A program made the translations under genes and the position numbers. DNA of 64,000 nucleotides from Trichuris trichiura (lineage: Eukaryota; Nematoda; Enoplea; Trichinellida; Trichuridae): positions 2,418,001 to 2,482,000 of the forward strand of contig JBAJFE010000004.1 of the NCBI GenBank assembly GCA_037903355.1, in the 5' to 3' direction. The notes under the pieces are model-generated. The model saw only the letters and a list, made by a program, of their open reading frames with translations. It had not been told where the DNA came from and ran no database searches. Shown in pieces: positions 63,201 through 64,000 of this stretch (the stretch's first letter is position 1; each line of letters opens with the position of its first letter).

Positions 63201-64000
63201 ATTAAGTCGCCGTCAGTTTAAGCGCAGCTTTCCTCGGGGGAAATGTGCATATGATTATGCATATCCGCATTTTCCCTCCAGCATATCGGCGCTGTTCTCA
63301 TTCTTATTTTTTGGTTGACACTTGTCATTTTAACTTAGCAGTATTTTATGAAAGATTAATATAACGGCTCATGCCGGTTATGCGCCCGGTCATCATACTG
63401 TAGTTTTGCTAGTCGTCCTATTTGGCCCTCACCTAACGCCAAGCTTAAACATACGCATATTTTGGCTTAGGCTTAGGTAGGAGTGCGGCAAAATAACTTG
63501 CGTGTTTTCCGGTAAAGGCAGAACCGGATAGGTGCATGCTGAACGGGAAGGAACCTGCATTTCTCAGACGGTAGGGCGCATAACCAACAAGACCCTTATA
63601 ACCTGTCGTAGAAACAGTAACCTTGATATTTTTAAACCGAAATAAAAAAGTGGACTAGTCGTGACGCTGCAGCACTATTTACACTTGTTGCTTCGTAAAA
63701 CTGTATAGTATAGTGAACTCTTTTCTTTTTCCCCTTCTTCGTAACAGTTTTTTTTAATTCTTTTTTGAAAAAACTTTTACGTTTCTTAACCCGTTTTTTA
63801 TATAGGGTTTATAACAATAAAAGCTTTTTCAGAGAAGAAATATAGTAAACTCTGTCCTTAATAAATGTTATTCCGTTAGTGCGAATCGTTACATCTCTTA
63901 TGCTTCCGCAAAGGTTAGACATGTGATTATTTAAACTTTTTAAAAATTATTAATATTCACAATTACAGCTGCTGGCCGGTGGCGACTCCAACTCGTCTGC
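60231..64000 (+). CDS. 5' part of a large multi-exon gene, function unknown
   Basis: The start is ATG 60231 (MNIVESGHHLKELLKIFECE). Exons I can support: 60231-60549, 60599-60760, 60817-61000, 61082-61117 (less sure), an exon near 61160-61290 ending about phase 2 before 61368, 61368-61482, 61571-62065, 62117-62404, about 62472-62640, 62696-62749, 62805-62881, and one opening at 63969 that runs off the edge. Small introns are 49-100 nt; the last is about 1.1 kb. The protein is leucine-rich with amphipathic-helix-like segments (LRLVVKLVESPYF, FAIMLSRLLKSCC, LQRVGDILLQENF), suggesting a HEAT/armadillo-like all-helical scaffold, but I do not recognise a family. One junction (62404 to about 62472) does not keep frame with simple GT-AG choices, so either an exon is mis-drawn or an indel is present. 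No signal peptide. Confidence 0.6.
62971..63046. repeat. Intronic hairpin related to the 7.6-kb fold-back
   Basis: ATAACGTTTATTGCAAAA (62987-63004) pairs perfectly with TTTTGCAATAAACGTTAT (63015-63032) around a 10-nt loop. Outside the stem the left flank TTAACCCCTTTTTTGG resembles the fold-back terminus TTAACCCGTTTTTTAT at 7.6-8.0 kb, and ATAACGTTT occurs at the same place in both. A second terminus-like word, TTAACCCGTTTTTTATATAG, lies at 63786 in the same intron. Just upstream, AAATTTTTACTTTAAC is directly repeated with a 34-nt period. Confidence 0.6.
63047..63968. other. Intron sequence, AT-rich
   Basis: This is the remainder of the 1.1-kb intron of the gene starting at 60231, bounded on the right by an ATTACAG acceptor at 63968. 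It contains the fold-back-like terminus at about 63786-63805 and no coding signal I can support. Confidence 0.45.

Overview
The window is eukaryotic nuclear DNA. Its gene-bearing right half has many short GT-AG introns, mostly about 48-80 nt, splitting small exons. Recognisable proteins are animal ones: a PDE2-type cyclic nucleotide phosphodiesterase, SNAP-29, and a secreted protein with repeated WAP domains. About 50-nt introns, moderate GC and a WAP-repeat secreted protein together suggest a clade I (dorylaimian) nematode, most likely a whipworm (Trichuris). That is an inference from gene style, not a species identification.

Layout. 1-26 kb is a repeat-dominated region with no host gene I can support. 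It holds the end of a Ty3/gypsy retrotransposon (1-2384, minus) whose reading frame is open but lacks reverse transcriptase; a pogo/Tigger-like MITE; three fold-back (inverted-repeat) elements; a possible solo LTR; decayed tandem repeats; a dead mariner; a diverged 1.3-kb direct duplication; and a dead ZBED5-like hAT transposon (22.7-25.8 kb). At 26.3-27.2 kb is a complete five-exon gene for a secreted four-WAP protein. 27.2-33.2 kb looks empty. 33.2-38.6 kb is an 11-exon gene for an acidic, Ser/Arg-rich protein of about 1,200 residues that I cannot name. 41.2-44.8 kb (minus) is a PDE2-type phosphodiesterase with a complete catalytic domain and at least one GAF domain. 50.3-51.2 kb is a palindrome built around a second copy of the MITE, set among AAT microsatellites. 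55.2-57.7 kb (minus) encodes SNAP-29. 60.2 kb to the right edge is the 5' part of a large multi-exon gene of unknown function.

Nothing suggests that these genes form an operon or a joint pathway: they lie on both strands, kilobases apart. PDE2 would act in cGMP/cAMP signalling, SNAP-29 in vesicle fusion, and the WAP protein is exported. The most notable points are: (1) all four WAP domains lack the same two cysteines, which normally pair with each other, and one of the gene's introns appears to use a GC donor; (2) four consecutive in-frame exons of the 33-38 kb gene each carry one copy of a repeat rich in basic-directed phosphorylation motifs; (3) the Gag-protease-integrase frame stays open across a clean in-frame loss of RT/RNase H; (4) a fold-back family shares terminal sequences at 7.6, 63.0 and 63.8 kb. 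I found no CRISPR array, rRNA or convincing tRNA. Exon borders come from manual joining of GT-AG sites that keep frame and family similarity; none is backed by transcripts.
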